Assembly (NCBI GenBank): GCA_034336665.1
Contig: JAPFBE010000002.1
Span: forward strand, 33,831,406 to 33,895,405
Reading direction: 5' to 3'
DNA length: 64,000 nt
Source of the DNA: Luscinia megarhynchos
Taxonomy: Eukaryota > Chordata > Aves > Passeriformes > Turdidae
Both the position numbers and the translations under genes were made by a program. Numbering within the stretch: the first letter of the stretch is position 1; every line of letters begins with the position of its first letter. The notes under the pieces were generated by a model. It made no database searches, was not told the origin of the DNA, and saw only the letters and a program-made list of their open reading frames with translations. Positions 1 through 56,600 of this stretch are shown one piece after another.

Positions 1-1005
1 TGAGACTGGTGCCCGCTGGTTTTGGGATTTCTTTTGCTGATCCATCCACAGCTGCTCCTTTGCAGTTTTAAACCCAGGAGCACTGCTCTCTTCATTTCTG
101 TTTCTTTGCCCTGAAAAACCATTAGTTTCTGTAGAAATGGAAGCCTGACACGGAGCAAGGCTAGGAACAGCTGTGCTGCCTTCATCAGCCAGACCATAGA
201 ATGCTTTTCTTTTCCCAGAATTTGCAGACCAGGCAGGTACAGCTGACTGGTTGAAAAGAGACAAATTTTGTCCATCACAACAGTTACCTGACATTTTCAG
301 AGAACTACTATTAGTGGCTTCTTTACTTCCAAAGAGCGGAGTTGCCTGGAAACAGGGAGGGACCTGTTTGCTTAAGGAAGTTGAAGCGGCAGGAAGTGTG
401 TCTGAAGTTCTGGTCACAGGAGGCGCACTGCCTTGAAGGGGCTTGGAAGATGAGGGGTGCCCAGGAAGATCTGGTCCCTGACTTGCACATTTTGCTGAGC
501 CAGCACTGAGCTCAGTCTCCCTGGTACTACTGAAGACATTGAGTTTGGGAGGAGCTGGAGCAGCGGAGGCACTGACCCCTTTATCGGCCCGTACACGGGC
601 ATCTGTCGGTGCCATCTGAGAGCTCTGGAAAATTTTGCCAGCCTGCATCTTCTCTTGCACACACTTTAATTCAAACACGTTTTCTGTTGTCAAGGCAGAT
701 TGCCACTTGTCACTGTCACTTTGCTGACATTTTGCCAAAGTCAAAATGTTTTCTGCATAGTTGTTCAAGCCGGTGTCTGCGTTGCCAGAGTCAATAATTG
801 CGGAGTATTTCTCTGCGTACTTCTTAAACAGGTTGGCAGCACAGGCCTGGGAGATCTCGGAGTTTGCCCATGCATACTGAATACGCAGGATCTTGGCACG
901 GTATCCATCTGCCTTCTGCCCGGGTGTGCAGGCACCAGAGGTGACAGCAAAGTAACTTTCCTGCCAGTCACTCAGGTGCAAAGCACTGGGGGTGGGGGCC
1001 TCCAT
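1..1005 (-). CDS. FIGNL1: FIGNL1 N-terminal region (335 codons, partial at left edge)
   Basis: This is the N-terminal half of fidgetin-like 1, a nuclear AAA ATPase that binds RAD51 and acts in homologous recombination and RAD51 filament turnover. The minus-strand frame is open for all 335 codons from the ATG at 1005–1003 to the window edge. Near the start it contains the family-typical stretches SDWQESYFAVTSG, RAKILRIQYAWANSEIS and LFKKYAEKYSAIIDS. At residues 312–319 it has FKTAKEQL, which carries the FxxA RAD51-binding motif known from human FIGNL1. The middle (about 115–305) is Ser/Pro-rich and low in recognisable structure, as in the family. The AAA domain lies beyond the left edge. A good acceptor (pyrimidine tract then CAG) places the exon start at 1013, eight bases before the ATG. 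Mammalian FIGNL1 coding sequence is also held in one exon after 5' UTR exon(s). Identity is firm from recognised sequence similarity; no search was run. Confidence 0.95.
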   Translation of the reverse strand, partial: MEAPTPSALHLSDWQESYFAVTSGACTPGQKADGYRAKILRIQYAWANSEISQACAANLFKKYAEKYSAIIDSGNADTGLNNYAENILTLAKCQQSDSDKWQSALTTENVFELKCVQEKMQAGKIFQSSQMAPTDARVRADKGVSASAAPAPPKLNVFSSTRETELSAGSAKCASQGPDLPGHPSSSKPLQGSAPPVTRTSDTLPAASTSLSKQVPPCFQATPLFGSKEATNSSSLKMSGNCCDGQNLSLFNQSAVPAWSANSGKRKAFYGLADEGSTAVPSLAPCQASISTETNGFSGQRNRNEESSAPGFKTAKEQLWMDQQKKSQNQRAPVS

Positions 1006-1637
1006 CACTGACACTGGAACAGACAGAAAACACCTGCAGTTACAAAATCCCATTTCACACCATTTGCACCAGCTGCTTCCCCCCTTTCCTAAGTACTCAC
1101 ACAGGAAAACCTACATTACTTTAACCGAGAGAAACAGAGCAGGAGATCTTGCAAGCTACTCATCCAGTCTGGACACTGCTCTTTTCAAAAAGCAACCAGC
1201 TTTGTGGTGGTATAAAGGCACTTAGACTGAGCTTCTCTTTTCTTCCTTGTCTAAAGAAAGAAAAGAAAAAAAAGTGGGGGGAAAAGAAAAAAGAGAGTTT
1301 GCTTCTAACCAGAGGTCTCCTGGGGAGGTAAGTAGGCTGCAAAGAATGGTAACAGATGGCCAAGCAAAAACTGGCCTTGTTAAATGAAATCATCAGTGCT
1401 TTCATTCTTATTAGACAGAATATGGCACAGTGCAGTGGAGGACAGAGGGTACACCACTGTCAGAATGATTTCATTTATTACAGAGTTAGTAATAAAAATG
1501 AAACAATTAAGTTAGTAAGTAAAACTGTGTGTAGTCTCTGAGGGGAGATAAAAATGGAACGAATAACCCTGACTGTAGCAAGCTTTCAGATTAAGAAAGT
1601 ATTAACAGATTACTAGCAAATGTTCAAAATTATTTCT

Positions 1638-1756
1638 TCCATTTAGAAGGTGCTAAAATGTCCCCATTTTACACATTAGGGAAACAAAGCTCTTGCATGT
1701 TTAAAGCAATACTTGTTTCTCAGTTTCAGAAAGTGGGATTTAAACTCTAGTGTTGG
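1638..1756 (+). repeat. MIR-like ancient SINE fragment
   Basis: The stretch includes TCCCCATTTTACACATTAGG, then GAAACAAAGC and finally GTGGGATTTAAACTC. These follow, in order and spacing, the MIR core text (CCCCATTTTACAGATGAGG, GAAACTGAGG, GGGATTTGAACCC). It is diverged, as expected of an old amniote-wide element. It lies in the FIGNL1 5' intron and overlaps the start of a long chance ORF. The identification is from recalled consensus, not from a search. Confidence 0.65.
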
Positions 1757-2671
1757 GTTTTTTCTAGGAAATAGGAAAGATGACATTTGCCTCAGGAGGA
1801 GTGTTTTGTTTGACTTGAATGATTTGCTCATGTTCAGGATGTATTTTCTTTCTTTCTCTGCAAAGTGTCATGTCCATACATTCTGCACCCTTTCCAACAG
1901 AGTATGTGCCAAGCTGCAATCCTCTGGATCAGCTACAGACTCTGCAGGAGTGCAGATGAAGGTGCAGTGCTCATGTAAGGCTGGGGAGACAGAACTGAAG
2001 GAATCCAGACTATGTGGGAGTGTCCTGCCTAATTATTTGCAAAAATCTGGCATCAGCATTAGACAACAGAGAGCACAAAATTATTATTGCTCATACGCTT
2101 ATATGGTTACACACATGATAAAAAACAAATCTGTAAATAATTTTGGTTTGAATATTTTTTTACTACAGCCTAAGTTTGTAGAGCTGTTTAGAAAAGTCAA
2201 AATACATTTTACCTGTAAATCTGGCACCTCTACAAGCAAATCAAATTAAAAGAAACAAACAAAAAAACCCACAAATGTAAGACTCTCTCTGGAAAGTTAC
2301 TGCCAACTTTTGCACAGTGAGAAGTCTAACTTGCATCTAGAGAATCTGATACAAACTCACATCATCATCCATCCATACCTGAGTGGCAGGTGAACAGGAG
2401 ATGAAAGGCTGCAGCCTTTTCTCTAAACAGCTGTCATGGTGCACATAATCTTTTTTGTAACTGTTGAGTCAAAAATATCTTAGGTGACATAAACGCATAA
2501 GTTCAAGAGAAGTTTAATAGCAGGTATTTGTCCCCATGAAATACTTCCATAATTCAGAACATAAAATCTCAAGTTCATCACCACTTTCTTAAGGATTCAG
2601 TGGTCACCTTCACAGCACTGAGGGAAAGCCATAACAAGTGAACAGTGGTAACCAGTCTGAAATTTCAGTTT

Positions 2672-3030
2672 GATTATTCACAGAATGGGTCAGGCTGAAG
2701 GGACCACAGTGGTTATCTGGTCCAACCTCCCTGCTCAAGCAGGATCATCCCAGCACGCACATGGCATGGATGGTGTTCAGAGAGTTCTTGAGTATCTCCA
2801 GTGAGGGAGACTCCACAGCCTCTTTGGGCAACGTGTTCCAGTGTGGTCACTCCCACAGGAAAGAAGTTCTTCCCCTTATCCAGGTGGAACTTCCTATGCC
2901 TCAGCTTCTGTCCATTGCCTCTTGTACTATTGCTGGGCACCACCAAGAAGAGCCTGGACCCATCGTCTCGACACCCGCCCTTCAGTTATATACATCTTAA
3001 ACATCGCCCAGCACCACTCTGTCCCCTAGT
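2672..3030 (-). mobile_element. CR1 LINE 3' fragment
   Basis: Reading + strand, the text runs CACAGAATGGGTCAGGCTG, then TCTGGTCCAACCTCCCTGCT, GAGACTCCACAGCCTCT, GTTCCAGTG and AAGAAGTTCTTCCCC. This is the reverse complement of the CR1 3' end, so the element itself lies on the minus strand, sense to FIGNL1. It is 5'-truncated at about 3.03 kb, roughly 100 bp from the CpG island. Only the far 3' coding end and 3' UTR remain. The distal boundary is approximate. Confidence 0.85.
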
Positions 3031-3099
3031 CTAGTCCACATTAATGGCGCTCGTAGCCTTACAGGTTCTCTCCAAGAGAGCCCCACGCACGCAGTTCAG

Positions 3100-4060
3100 C
3101 CAGAACTGCTCCCAGACAAGGCCACGGTACTCGGCGCGGGCCAGAGCCGGGGGTGTATCCCAGCACTGCGCCGCTGGATCGGGCCTCAGCGCGGAGCGGG
3201 AGCTGCCGCCGCCTCCACACAGCAGCACGGGCCGGGATGACCCACCGCGCCCAGGCTAGCAGTCCAGCCGGGAAGCAGCCGGGCACGGCTGAGCCCTTCC
3301 CAGCTGGCAGACACGGCCCCTCAGCTCAGGAGCCCCGGCCGGCCGGCGGCGGGCGGGTCCCCCCTCACGGCACCGGGGAGCGGAGGCCACAGCCCCGAGA
3401 GTGTCCCGAGGGTCCCGTAACTCCCTTCCTCCCTCCCTCTGTTCCTTCCTTCCTTTCCCCCTGCTCTCTCCCCGTCCCGGCCGTGCCGCTCCCGTCCCCC
3501 GCACCCACCGGCCGCCGCCGCCGCCGCCGCCGCGAACCGCGCGCGCCCGCTCCGCGCCCGGCCCCGCCCCGCCCCGCCCCGCCCGCCAATCGGATAGCGG
3601 CGCTGCGGGAGGCGCAGCCAATCAGAAGTCTGGAAGGCGGGCCGAGCGGGAGAAGGGCGGGCTCGCTGCGCGACGTCACCCGCAGAGCTGAGAGGGACGG
3701 CGCGCGGCAGAGCGGGCGCTCCCTATTGGCTGCGTGGGAGCGGGGCGCCGTCCAATGGGCGCGGGGTCCGTGCCTTGGGAGGCGGGGCCGGCCGCGCGCG
3801 GGCTGCAGCACGTGGGGGGGCGCGCGCCTGCCCTGAGGGAACGGCGGGTCTGCAGCGCGGAGTTCCGTTCCCGGCCGGATCCCTCCCGTCTCCTCCGCCT
3901 GTGCCCCCCGTGTCCCCTCTGTCCTACCCGAGTCCCTCCCGCAGCCGCCGCCGCAGTCCCGAGCGCTCCTCCCTGGCGCCCGTGTCTCGGCCCCCGCGCT
4001 TTGCCAGCCCCGCTCACGCGCCTCGGGAAAACCCTTCTGATCACGGCTTGGTTCCTCGGC
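3100..4060 (-). promoter_or_regulatory. FIGNL1: CpG island promoter, probably FIGNL1
   Basis: This stretch is strongly GC- and CpG-rich in otherwise AT-rich DNA. It contains CCAAT boxes at 3586–3590, 3618–3622 and 3752–3756, and an inverted one (ATTGG) at 3725–3729. It also has tandem CCCCGCCCC GC boxes at about 3562–3583, a CRE-like GACGTCAC at 3672–3679, and a palindromic CACGTG E-box at 3809–3814. There is no clear TATA box, so it fits a housekeeping, dispersed-start promoter. It lies about 2.3 kb upstream of the FIGNL1 coding exon, which makes FIGNL1 the natural target. CCAAT boxes in both orientations would also permit divergent transcription. Long open frames across it are expected in GC-rich DNA and are not taken as genes. 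Confidence 0.85.
3511..3533. repeat. (GCC)n triplet microsatellite in CpG island
   Basis: A run of about seven to eight GCC units lies inside the CpG island just before the GC-box cluster. On the minus strand it reads (GGC)n. Such runs in 5' UTRs and promoters are often length-variable. Confidence 0.9.
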
Positions 4061-7000
4061 TGAAGGGAGAGGGTGGAGAATGTAACCGATTCCGTCCGTT
4101 TATTGCCTGTCCAGGCCATTTTCAGTAGCAGAAGAAGATGGAAGCGTGGAGCTGCGCCGTTCTGTGAGGCGACGAGGTCTTCACCGTCAGTTCGGTGACC
4201 GAAGGAGCAGGATTGCTGTGGCTCTTCCTGTGTCAAACTCGGGTCTGGCGGCCCAGAGCGGCAGGGCGGCCACCTCCCACCAGCATTCCCAGCTGCCGCT
4301 GTTAGTTCTCTCCTGGCCCTCAGCAGGGCTCTCTGGATGCCGTTTGCTCAGCCCACAGGCGGCCGGGCCAGCGGCATCCCGGGCTCACCCTGCCAACAGC
4401 GCTCTGTGCAGGACGGGCTCCACAGGAGGTGGGTTCCGTGAATATGGCCCAAGCAAAATCCATAACCCTAACGCTAACTTGGTGGTGACTTCACATCCCG
4501 TGATAGACACCTGGTCTTTAGGCACGAAAGCACTTGACCTCCATGGCCATCTGTTTCATCTCTACCCCTGTGGCACCAGCGGGACCAGCATGGCCAGCAC
4601 GGCAGTGCCAGAAGGGGACGATGTCTAACACTCCTGAAGACAACAGCTGCTGCACAGGCCTTTTTGGGAGAACAGCTCTGGCAAGGGCAAGGTGAATGAC
4701 ACACTGTTTCACAGGGCAAAACATAGTGGTCCATGTGGAAGTATCCCATGAACTGAATGTGATGGTTGAGTCCCCAACCGGATCACACCAACTCACGTTC
4801 AAATCAGCACACCAATCTAGATGCAAATTAGCACTCTAAGCTGCAGATACACCTCTGGTATGAACAGAGACACTTCTGTGTGGGTGAACATTTCATTTCC
4901 CGTGAGGAACCTTTCCTGCACTTACTGTCAGGTTTTTGTTATACATCAGGCTTGTTATGCCATTAGTGCAGACAGCACATTAAACTGCCTCTGCTGATCT
5001 GCAAGCTATCATCTCAGACCCAACTGGGCTAACATTTAAATAGTTTGTGATGCTACTGCCATCAAATTTTTCCCAAGGCATGCTTGCCCAATTTCCCTGG
5101 GATTGCACAGAGGCAGGGAGCAAAGCAGCCTTGGGGACGCAGGCTGCAGCCAGGCAGGACTGATGTCATGGGCCTCTTCCCTGTCCTACCTGATGGCACT
5201 GGAGCAGGGCAGGTGGCTCCAGCAGCAGACCCAGCTGCAGCACCGTTGCAGAGCTGGGCAGAGGGGCCAGCACTGGCCCTGGGCATGGCCAGGTCTTTTT
5301 CGGACTCCTGTTGCTGAGGAGGATATTTCCTGCAAATTCGCGAACTCCCACTTGCAAAGTAATTTGAAGGACACATTGAAAAAAACGTTTGGTGGTGAAA
5401 ATCAGGGCACTGACTTGATATAGTGGGGAAGTTTGCCCTCTTACAGTGCATCTGGCCTGGATGAGATAAGCTTAGCTAAGTACAAAGAGACAATATCTTT
5501 AGTTTTGTTTCTGTTTATTAATATTGCCAATTAAAATCTATATGTCTGTTCAGTAGGTTTTGGATACAGATTTTGAAGGGAGTCAGCAGCTCACAAATTA
5601 CAATTAGAGCATTAGACTTGTTATTATTTTTCCATTTAGAACATACAAACTATGTATGCTATACAGATACTATCCATTGATGGTTATTTAATCTGCCCCC
5701 ACCAACAACCCTGGTCTTCAGGATTCTCAGTTTTATCTGTTTGCTTCTGTCTTTGAGCAATTCAGGTTTATACATCTCAAGGTTTAGACTGCTGTCATAA
5801 GGCAACTTCAATGTGAGTAACCTTCAACAACAACAAAACAGACATGAGCAGAATCTGGTATGTAAAGGCAATAAAAAATTAAAAATCTAATAATTATAAT
5901 GCAGTTCAGAGTAAAATATATTATCAATACTTTCATAAATACATATATTTTCATTATTTTACCATCACTAATAAAATATATTTATAATCTGTCATTAAGA
6001 ATGTAAGTACTCTGCTAGTTGAAAAAAAAATAAATTGAGGTTCCTGAAAGTAAAAGTCAGGTTTTCTCCCTGCTTCTTTAATAGCTGCAGTCTTCCTTGA
6101 GATGTGGATATTCTACTGAAGTACAGTTCTGGGATGTTGTAATTATTTTTAATATCAAACAGTATTCATCGGCACAGACTGTATTAGCTTTTGCACACAA
6201 GGCACAGTAAATCCAGGTTAACATTAACTATTCGTAAATACAGTGTTTCTCACTTACAGATACATTGCAAAGCTACAGAACAGAAACAGAAGTTATGATC
6301 TTCTTTCAAAATGTTCCTTTCAGTGCTTCTTCTTGAGTTGATTACATAGCCCATATTTCCTTTTCAGATGACCTAATGTTAATAGTGTAAGAAGGAATTA
6401 TCACATGGAGAAAAGAGGGTATGAGAGACTTCACTAGTTAGATATTTGAATTATCCTACAGAAAAATCAGAACTGTGAACTTCAGGTTTCTGTACTGGGC
6501 TAGCCATGGGGAAATGTAATTCCATGGGTCTCATCATTGCTGTTTGTTAGACAGATCTACTTACGTCTCTTCTTTAGAAAAACAAAACAAAAATTAAATT
6601 TTACTCCATCTATATTTTAAATTAGCCTTTCTCTTAAATTTTAAATTCTTTGCCAGCAGGAGCTTTTGTATCTGGACAACAGCCACTGCTAAAACTGATA
6701 TCCAGATACTGAAAAATGTTTAATTGAATGTCAGTTTTGGCAGCATTTTCCCACAGATGTCTAAAGGGATCTATGTTTAATTCTGGGCTGCTGGGGACAT
6801 TTCACCTCTCCTAGGTTTGGGTGTGCATCCTGCCTGCATCCCAGTTTTACAGCAGTTTGAGGCTCACACAGGCAGGCATCATTCATCTCTGCTCTGGTTT
6901 CCATGGAGCAGATTTCCAGCAGAATCTTCTTATATTCAGTTCAGTGGTGCCTTACCTTATGCCTTTCTTTTCCAATACTTATTAGTCAGATTTTTAATTT

Positions 7001-8180
7001 CAATTAAAGTCACCTAAGTCCAAAGCAGCTCCATTTAATTTCAGTGGAATTATCCTGGATTTACTCTGTGATAGCTTTGATCCAGATTTGATCTTTTTTT
7101 TTTTTTTTTTTCCTGGAGAGACCTGGTTATATATTTCACATATAAAATATTGGTCTGTCTCACAGAGGTGGTGTAATTCTTCTTTGGCTCCAAGATTTTA
7201 GAGTTTTCATAATGTAAAAGCTGTAAAATGGTATCAGTGTGGAAAATTTGTGTTATGGATGAACATTGTTTTCCAGGTGATGAGATCTGAAAAATGTTGT
7301 TTAAAAAAAATAGTAACAGAGAAAGGCAACAACTGCCAGTATTTTCCACTCTTCAGTTTACCAATCTATTCCATTGTGCTACCACAGAAAAGCTAAATTT
7401 CATATTGGTTCTGCTGAAGGGAATGATGCTATCAAAATTTCTGACACTGTAGCTGACAGTTGTCTTGTGTCAGTCACCTGATCAAATATTACTGTGTTTA
7501 ACCAAATTAATTGGTTATCCCTTTCTTCATCTGTTACCTGGGAAATCAGTTCCTTATGGAAATAGTAATCCTTCCCAGTCTGCACCCCAGAAGTGAGAGA
7601 TTAGGAAAGACAGGTAGGAGAAGACCATGTCCCAGATTAACTGATCCATGTTCCTTGGTCTACTTGCAACTTCTCAAGCCATAGGAAGTGTACTTGAAAG
7701 GAATGGAGGAAGAAAGCTGAATGATTGTGCACGTTGCTCAAGAGGCTTTAGAAGTTAATATGAGCATTAAAAGGAATGCAAATGTAGAAATTAATCCTAC
7801 ATACTATTTTTCTTGGAGCAACTACTTATGTTGTTCTTATTTACACAGAAATAATTCCCTGGAATTTATGTTTTTAAAATGGCAAAAGTACTTTCTGACT
7901 TTTTCTGACTTTCACTTCTAACTTTCATTTTATCTCTTTACTGTGCCTGTCTTTGACAGGATGATATAACAATGGTTTGTGTCAAACATATGATTTGACT
8001 TTCTCAGAAATACATGTTCCAGTATCTTAATTTTCCGTTCATCACTGTTAATGGAAGAAAACCACTGATGGGGCACCACAACTAATTTTGGGGGTTTGTT
8101 CTCTTACTTCCTATTTTTATCATCACTTGTTTACTCACCTGTCTAAGAGTAACATTTTTGACATCACATTTCATAGCACA
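4061..8180. other. Spacer between FIGNL1 promoter and DDC 3' end
   Basis: No gene was recognised here. The first 400 bases fade out of the CpG island. A GC-richer patch at about 5090–5330 has open frames without family resemblance. The rest is AT-rich with homopolymer runs, including a T run at 7095–7112. An old repeat fragment is noted near 7.03 kb. The left part could hold the FIGNL1 first exon if its start lies outside the CpG island core. Confidence 0.6.
7028..7092 (+). repeat. Possible ancient sauropsid repeat fragment
   Basis: The text AGCTCCATTTAATTTCAGTGG, AATTATCCTGGATTTACTC and GATCCAGATTTGATC resembles a recurrent old interspersed sequence of reptile and bird genomes. That sequence has the form 'CTCCATTGACTTCAATGG…GATTTACAC…'. 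I recall the pattern but not a firm family name, so this is tentative. Confidence 0.35.
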
Positions 8181-9127
8181 TTTTGTCAGAGATTTATTAC
8201 ACCATGGAGTAATCAAAATGGTAGCCATAAAAACACATCACAACTCAATTTCACAGAACATACCTTACAGACTATTTTCAAGTAATCACTGCTGATAATA
8301 AATTGATTAAAAATATAGAATACCAGGTAGCACGTGGCTTTGGACAAAACTCCTCAGGAGAAGCTTTTCAGGGATGTCTTTATGAATGATCAGTCTGGGA
8401 ACCAATAGCCAGCATAACCTATTTGCTGGAATTTGACAAAATGGCTGTTTTAAAAGCAAACAGTTTAAGGGAAATTAGAGAACCTGCCAGAAGGACGATT
8501 AGTAATCAGTCAGTGCTCATTCCCATAGGTCTGGCTATGCAATGAAGGAAGTCTTGAAGTCTTTGTCCTTTGTTCATTTACAAAATTACTGCAGCAAGTG
8601 TATCATGGCATGATAGTGCCCCAAATCCTGGCAACTGCATTTGTGCATGCCTATTCAGATATTAACATATTTAGAACCTGAACTAAACTTCCCCAACTTG
8701 GGTTCTTCCTGCGGTCATAGTAATATTAAATTAATTGGTTATAATACCTCTTAGTTTCATCAGTGAAGAAAGGAGGGGGCACGCTAGAGGTGAACAGGGA
8801 CAATGGAGGGAGCACCAACCCTTCCATTTCCCTTGCTTGGTTGAACAAATGCTCTTGACTACAAACTGGTAAGAAATGACAGCTTGAGTCTCCTTGGCTA
8901 TGTGCATCCTGGAAACAGGCAACATGAAACTACAGTACAGAGAAGGAATGACTATGGTTACAACTCAACTTGCTGGCAAGGATTTTGCTACTGCAGCTGG
9001 GCTATATAACAACAGGTTTTGTACTTTTTTCCTTCATAGTTTGACTTTCCACCTGCACCTAAAATAAAACTTGGCAACACAGAGAAAGCCAGTTAATTAC
9101 CTCATCTCCACTTATACTTCACTGCTG
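8180..9127 (-). other. DDC: DDC 3' UTR (inferred extent)
   Basis: This is the sequence between the DDC stop codon and the first canonical AATAAA on the minus strand. It has no recognised repeat and no coding similarity. The start, directly after TAA, continues the CAG/CAC triplet run that forms the protein's tail. The downstream limit is inferred only from the hexamer. Confidence 0.45.
8193..8198 (-). terminator. DDC: Candidate poly(A) signal for DDC
   Basis: TTTATT on the + strand gives AATAAA on the minus strand. It is the first canonical hexamer downstream of the DDC stop codon (9130–9128) that I could find by eye, implying a 3' UTR of about 0.93 kb. An earlier variant hexamer could be used instead. 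Confidence 0.4.
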
Positions 9128-53671
<44,544 letters not shown>

Positions 53672-53695
53672 GGCTATCAGAGCTTAGGGCTTATT
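53672..53695 (-). other. DDC: DDC 5' UTR part of exon 2
   Basis: About 24 bases lie between the inferred exon 2 acceptor (TTTTTCTGAG) and the ATG. The acceptor choice is by eye; an AAG at about 53685 could serve instead. Confidence 0.6.
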
Positions 53696-56600
53696 CTCAG
53701 AAAAACACTTCAAAAAGAAAGAGAAAAAAATAGTCATTTTTGGAAGAAAAATTTACTATTTATAGAAAGACTCATGTGGTCATTATATGATTAGATTAAT
53801 ACAGAGAGGGCAATAAGTTTAGCACAGAACAGCAGAAGCACACTCGATGAAGATTCAAAAATTACAGATTTATTTCCTACACAAGGATATAGCACTGTTA
53901 AGTGACACATAATCAGTTCCCTCCTGCCTTACAGAGAAGAAGTGTTAAAAAATAGCCTGCTGTATGTCTCTGTTATAATCTGTAATAACAAGCTGTAATA
54001 ATCACAGTTATCACAGTGATCCACTGTGCTGGCCTGTCATTTTATCTGCTTCTCGACTCCTGTCTTGCCTCAAGATGTAGCCTCTTTACTTTTTCACTGC
54101 AAATGCATATGCTGTGTCATCTACAAAGCTTTGTTTCTTAGTGAGCTTTCAAAAAGAATTCACTTCAAGTTGATCTTTACTGTGTTTTGCAGGAGAATGT
54201 GAGGAAGCTCTGTCTGGGGCTGTCCATATTTCCAAGATGTGGGGCTGCAGCTCCAGGTGTTCTTTGAGATAGGCAGATTGTGTATCACACACTCACACAA
54301 GGTGATACATGGCTCAGCTGAGATGAGCTGGAGTTTGCCTGCAAAGTGCTCTGCAAACAAATTCATGTTATTACAGTGCCTGCTCCCACCACCCGGGCCC
54401 ACCCAATTTTATTATTCTATGTGGCTGTGCATTTTGAGTACTCACTGAATATATGGCTGAAACCTTTTATTCATTGAGTACCTAAAAAATGTCCCAGAGT
54501 TTTTACACACTCAGATTGAGGGATACAGTTCCTTGGAATCCAGTCAGAAGGTTGGCAAGTGAAAAAAGGATACTCACTGCTGGTCTTAAGAACTGTGCTT
54601 AGCTTACACACCTGTTGATCTTCACTTTGTAAGGAAAAAAATATATTCAGTACAATGTGAGTATTAGATAATTAGGAGACAATTTTTCAGATATTAAGTA
54701 TATGTGATAAGGGTTTCTAACTGAAGACATCATTTTGAGAAAAGTGAACCTCCTGGGCTTTATTACATTTGAATCAGTACTGTAACATCACAGAAGAAAG
54801 ACATCATTAATAAGCACTGTTTAAGATGTCTCTGCTGCTTCAAACAGAGGATCTGGATTTGTGTGGCACCGCTGCTGCTGCTATTTAAGAAGGCAGAGGG
54901 CTGCTGTAGGTCACAAAATACTTGGGAGAGCAAGGATCTGCACAGTAGAGACTTCTAGATCCTCAGAGATGACTGCTCTTGTTGCTATTTTACTAGAGTT
55001 TTAGTATTCTCTTTAATCATTTTGTAAGTGTTTATTTGGCTCTGTCTATACCTCTCATAATGGGGTATTAGGACTTTTCTCTCTACTGAGTTGCTGGAAG
55101 TACATTACCAGTGGTCAATGCAGTCCTCAGAATGTGCAATGGGTGGCTTTGTGTGTCACCTCCCTTTTGAAAAGCTGTGTTTAAGCAAGTAGTTTTGTTC
55201 CCACTACTTTAAAATCAGGATGATTCAATTTCTTTCCTACCCTCTAAATCTTATGTGCATTTTCATTTAACACATCTTTGTTTGTTGTTCAAAATTTTAA
55301 TACACCTTCTAAAGAAATCAGCATGAACTACAGAGATCAATATGCATTTCTGTGGCAGCAATCTAATTACACACCAAGGCTCTGTTCTTTGGTTTAGATA
55401 TTTTTGTCAGAAGAAATCTAAATATTGTACTGTTGCATTTATTTTTCAATGTATCGCTGACTTAACCCTTAACTCATGCTATTATTATTTCTTTTATGCT
55501 ACTTCATTCATGTATTCATTGGTATAGCATGCCCTAAAGAGCCTGTATGAGGTGAACTGTTATTTTTTCCTCTGGTTTCAGAGAAGAAAGCTGTGAAAAA
55601 AAAAATTAAAACACAACAGACAAATTAGTGGGAGATGCCTGAGAGTGAAATGACTCAGAACATGAGGACTGGTGTTTCCAGCACTGCTGCTGCTCACCAC
55701 TGTGCTACAGTTATTCCTACAGACCTTTACACATGGATCAGCTCAGCTGAGTATCTCATTACACATCTGTGGTTCCAGTGAACCCCAAGTACAGCATACA
55801 GACAGGTAAGAGTATCACTGTGTAAGAGCATCACTATACTACTCTCTAGCTTTACTTTGTAGTAATCAAACAAAAGAGACCACTTAACATAAACAATTTC
55901 TGTGGATCACGTGGTCTTTTCCTAAAATACAAATCAAATGGCATAAATCAAATCACATTGTGTGTAAGCTCACAACAGCTCATAAACACACAGAAAAAAA
56001 TTACTTTATCAGAAAAAAGAAAGAATTTGCTTTATCATATTACCAGAACATACATGGTATGTTTTATAGCTCATTGTCATTTTACCACCACTTAATTTTT
56101 TTTGTGTAGTACAAGTAACATTTACATCATCTTGTTGCTACACAGTATGCTGATACAATCTATTGTTATTTTTACTATTAGAAGTTTGGACAAAGTTCTT
56201 CTTGGATATCGGAATAAGCAAATAAATATTATATCTAAATATCTGATACACATTCTGTGGTTTTAGTCTATCGTTATGGAACTCAATTCGGCAAGATATA
56301 CATTTTGTATAATCACTAAGATCTTGTTTGTTATTGGCAACTTTACTTCTTCCCAAGAATGGCAGGTTCACTGGCTCATCCTAGCATTGTTTTGGCTGCA
56401 TTGCTTCTGTCATAAATCACCGTTGCAATACCAAAATTCAGGGAAACAACTAAATGACAGGGGAAAACCACTGTTTTGCATGGACTAAGTAACTGAACCA
56501 GGAAGCTTAAACGTTAAGAATCAAAGGTTGAGCCTTTCATCCCAAATGTACCATAATGGTTGCAGTGTTATAAAATGATATGAACCAGTATTTACTTAAC

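Larger units (their letters stand above)
1006..3100 (-). other. FIGNL1: FIGNL1 5' UTR end and intron upstream of coding exon
   Basis: Bases 1006–1013 are the only 5' UTR joined to the coding exon. From 1014 upward the minus strand reads as intron, starting with a pyrimidine-rich acceptor. The stretch holds a MIR-like SINE near 1.64 kb and a CR1 fragment near 2.67 kb, described separately. The first exon and its donor were not pinned: donor-like sites on the minus strand near 3364, 3925 and 4384 are possible. No other coding signal was recognised. Confidence 0.6.

Noticed and set aside
1713..2249. 178-codon + strand open frame
   Set aside because: It begins inside the MIR-like SINE and then runs through AT-rich sequence; the translation resembles no family, and it lies in the FIGNL1 intron.
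3153..3836. 227-codon + strand open frame in the CpG island
   Set aside because: Arg/Pro/Gly-rich low-complexity translation with overlapping long frames on both strands; this is expected from GC-rich DNA with few stop codons.
4460..4482. Telomere-like CCCTAACGCTAAC text
   Set aside because: Barely two units and imperfect; too short to be an interstitial telomeric repeat.
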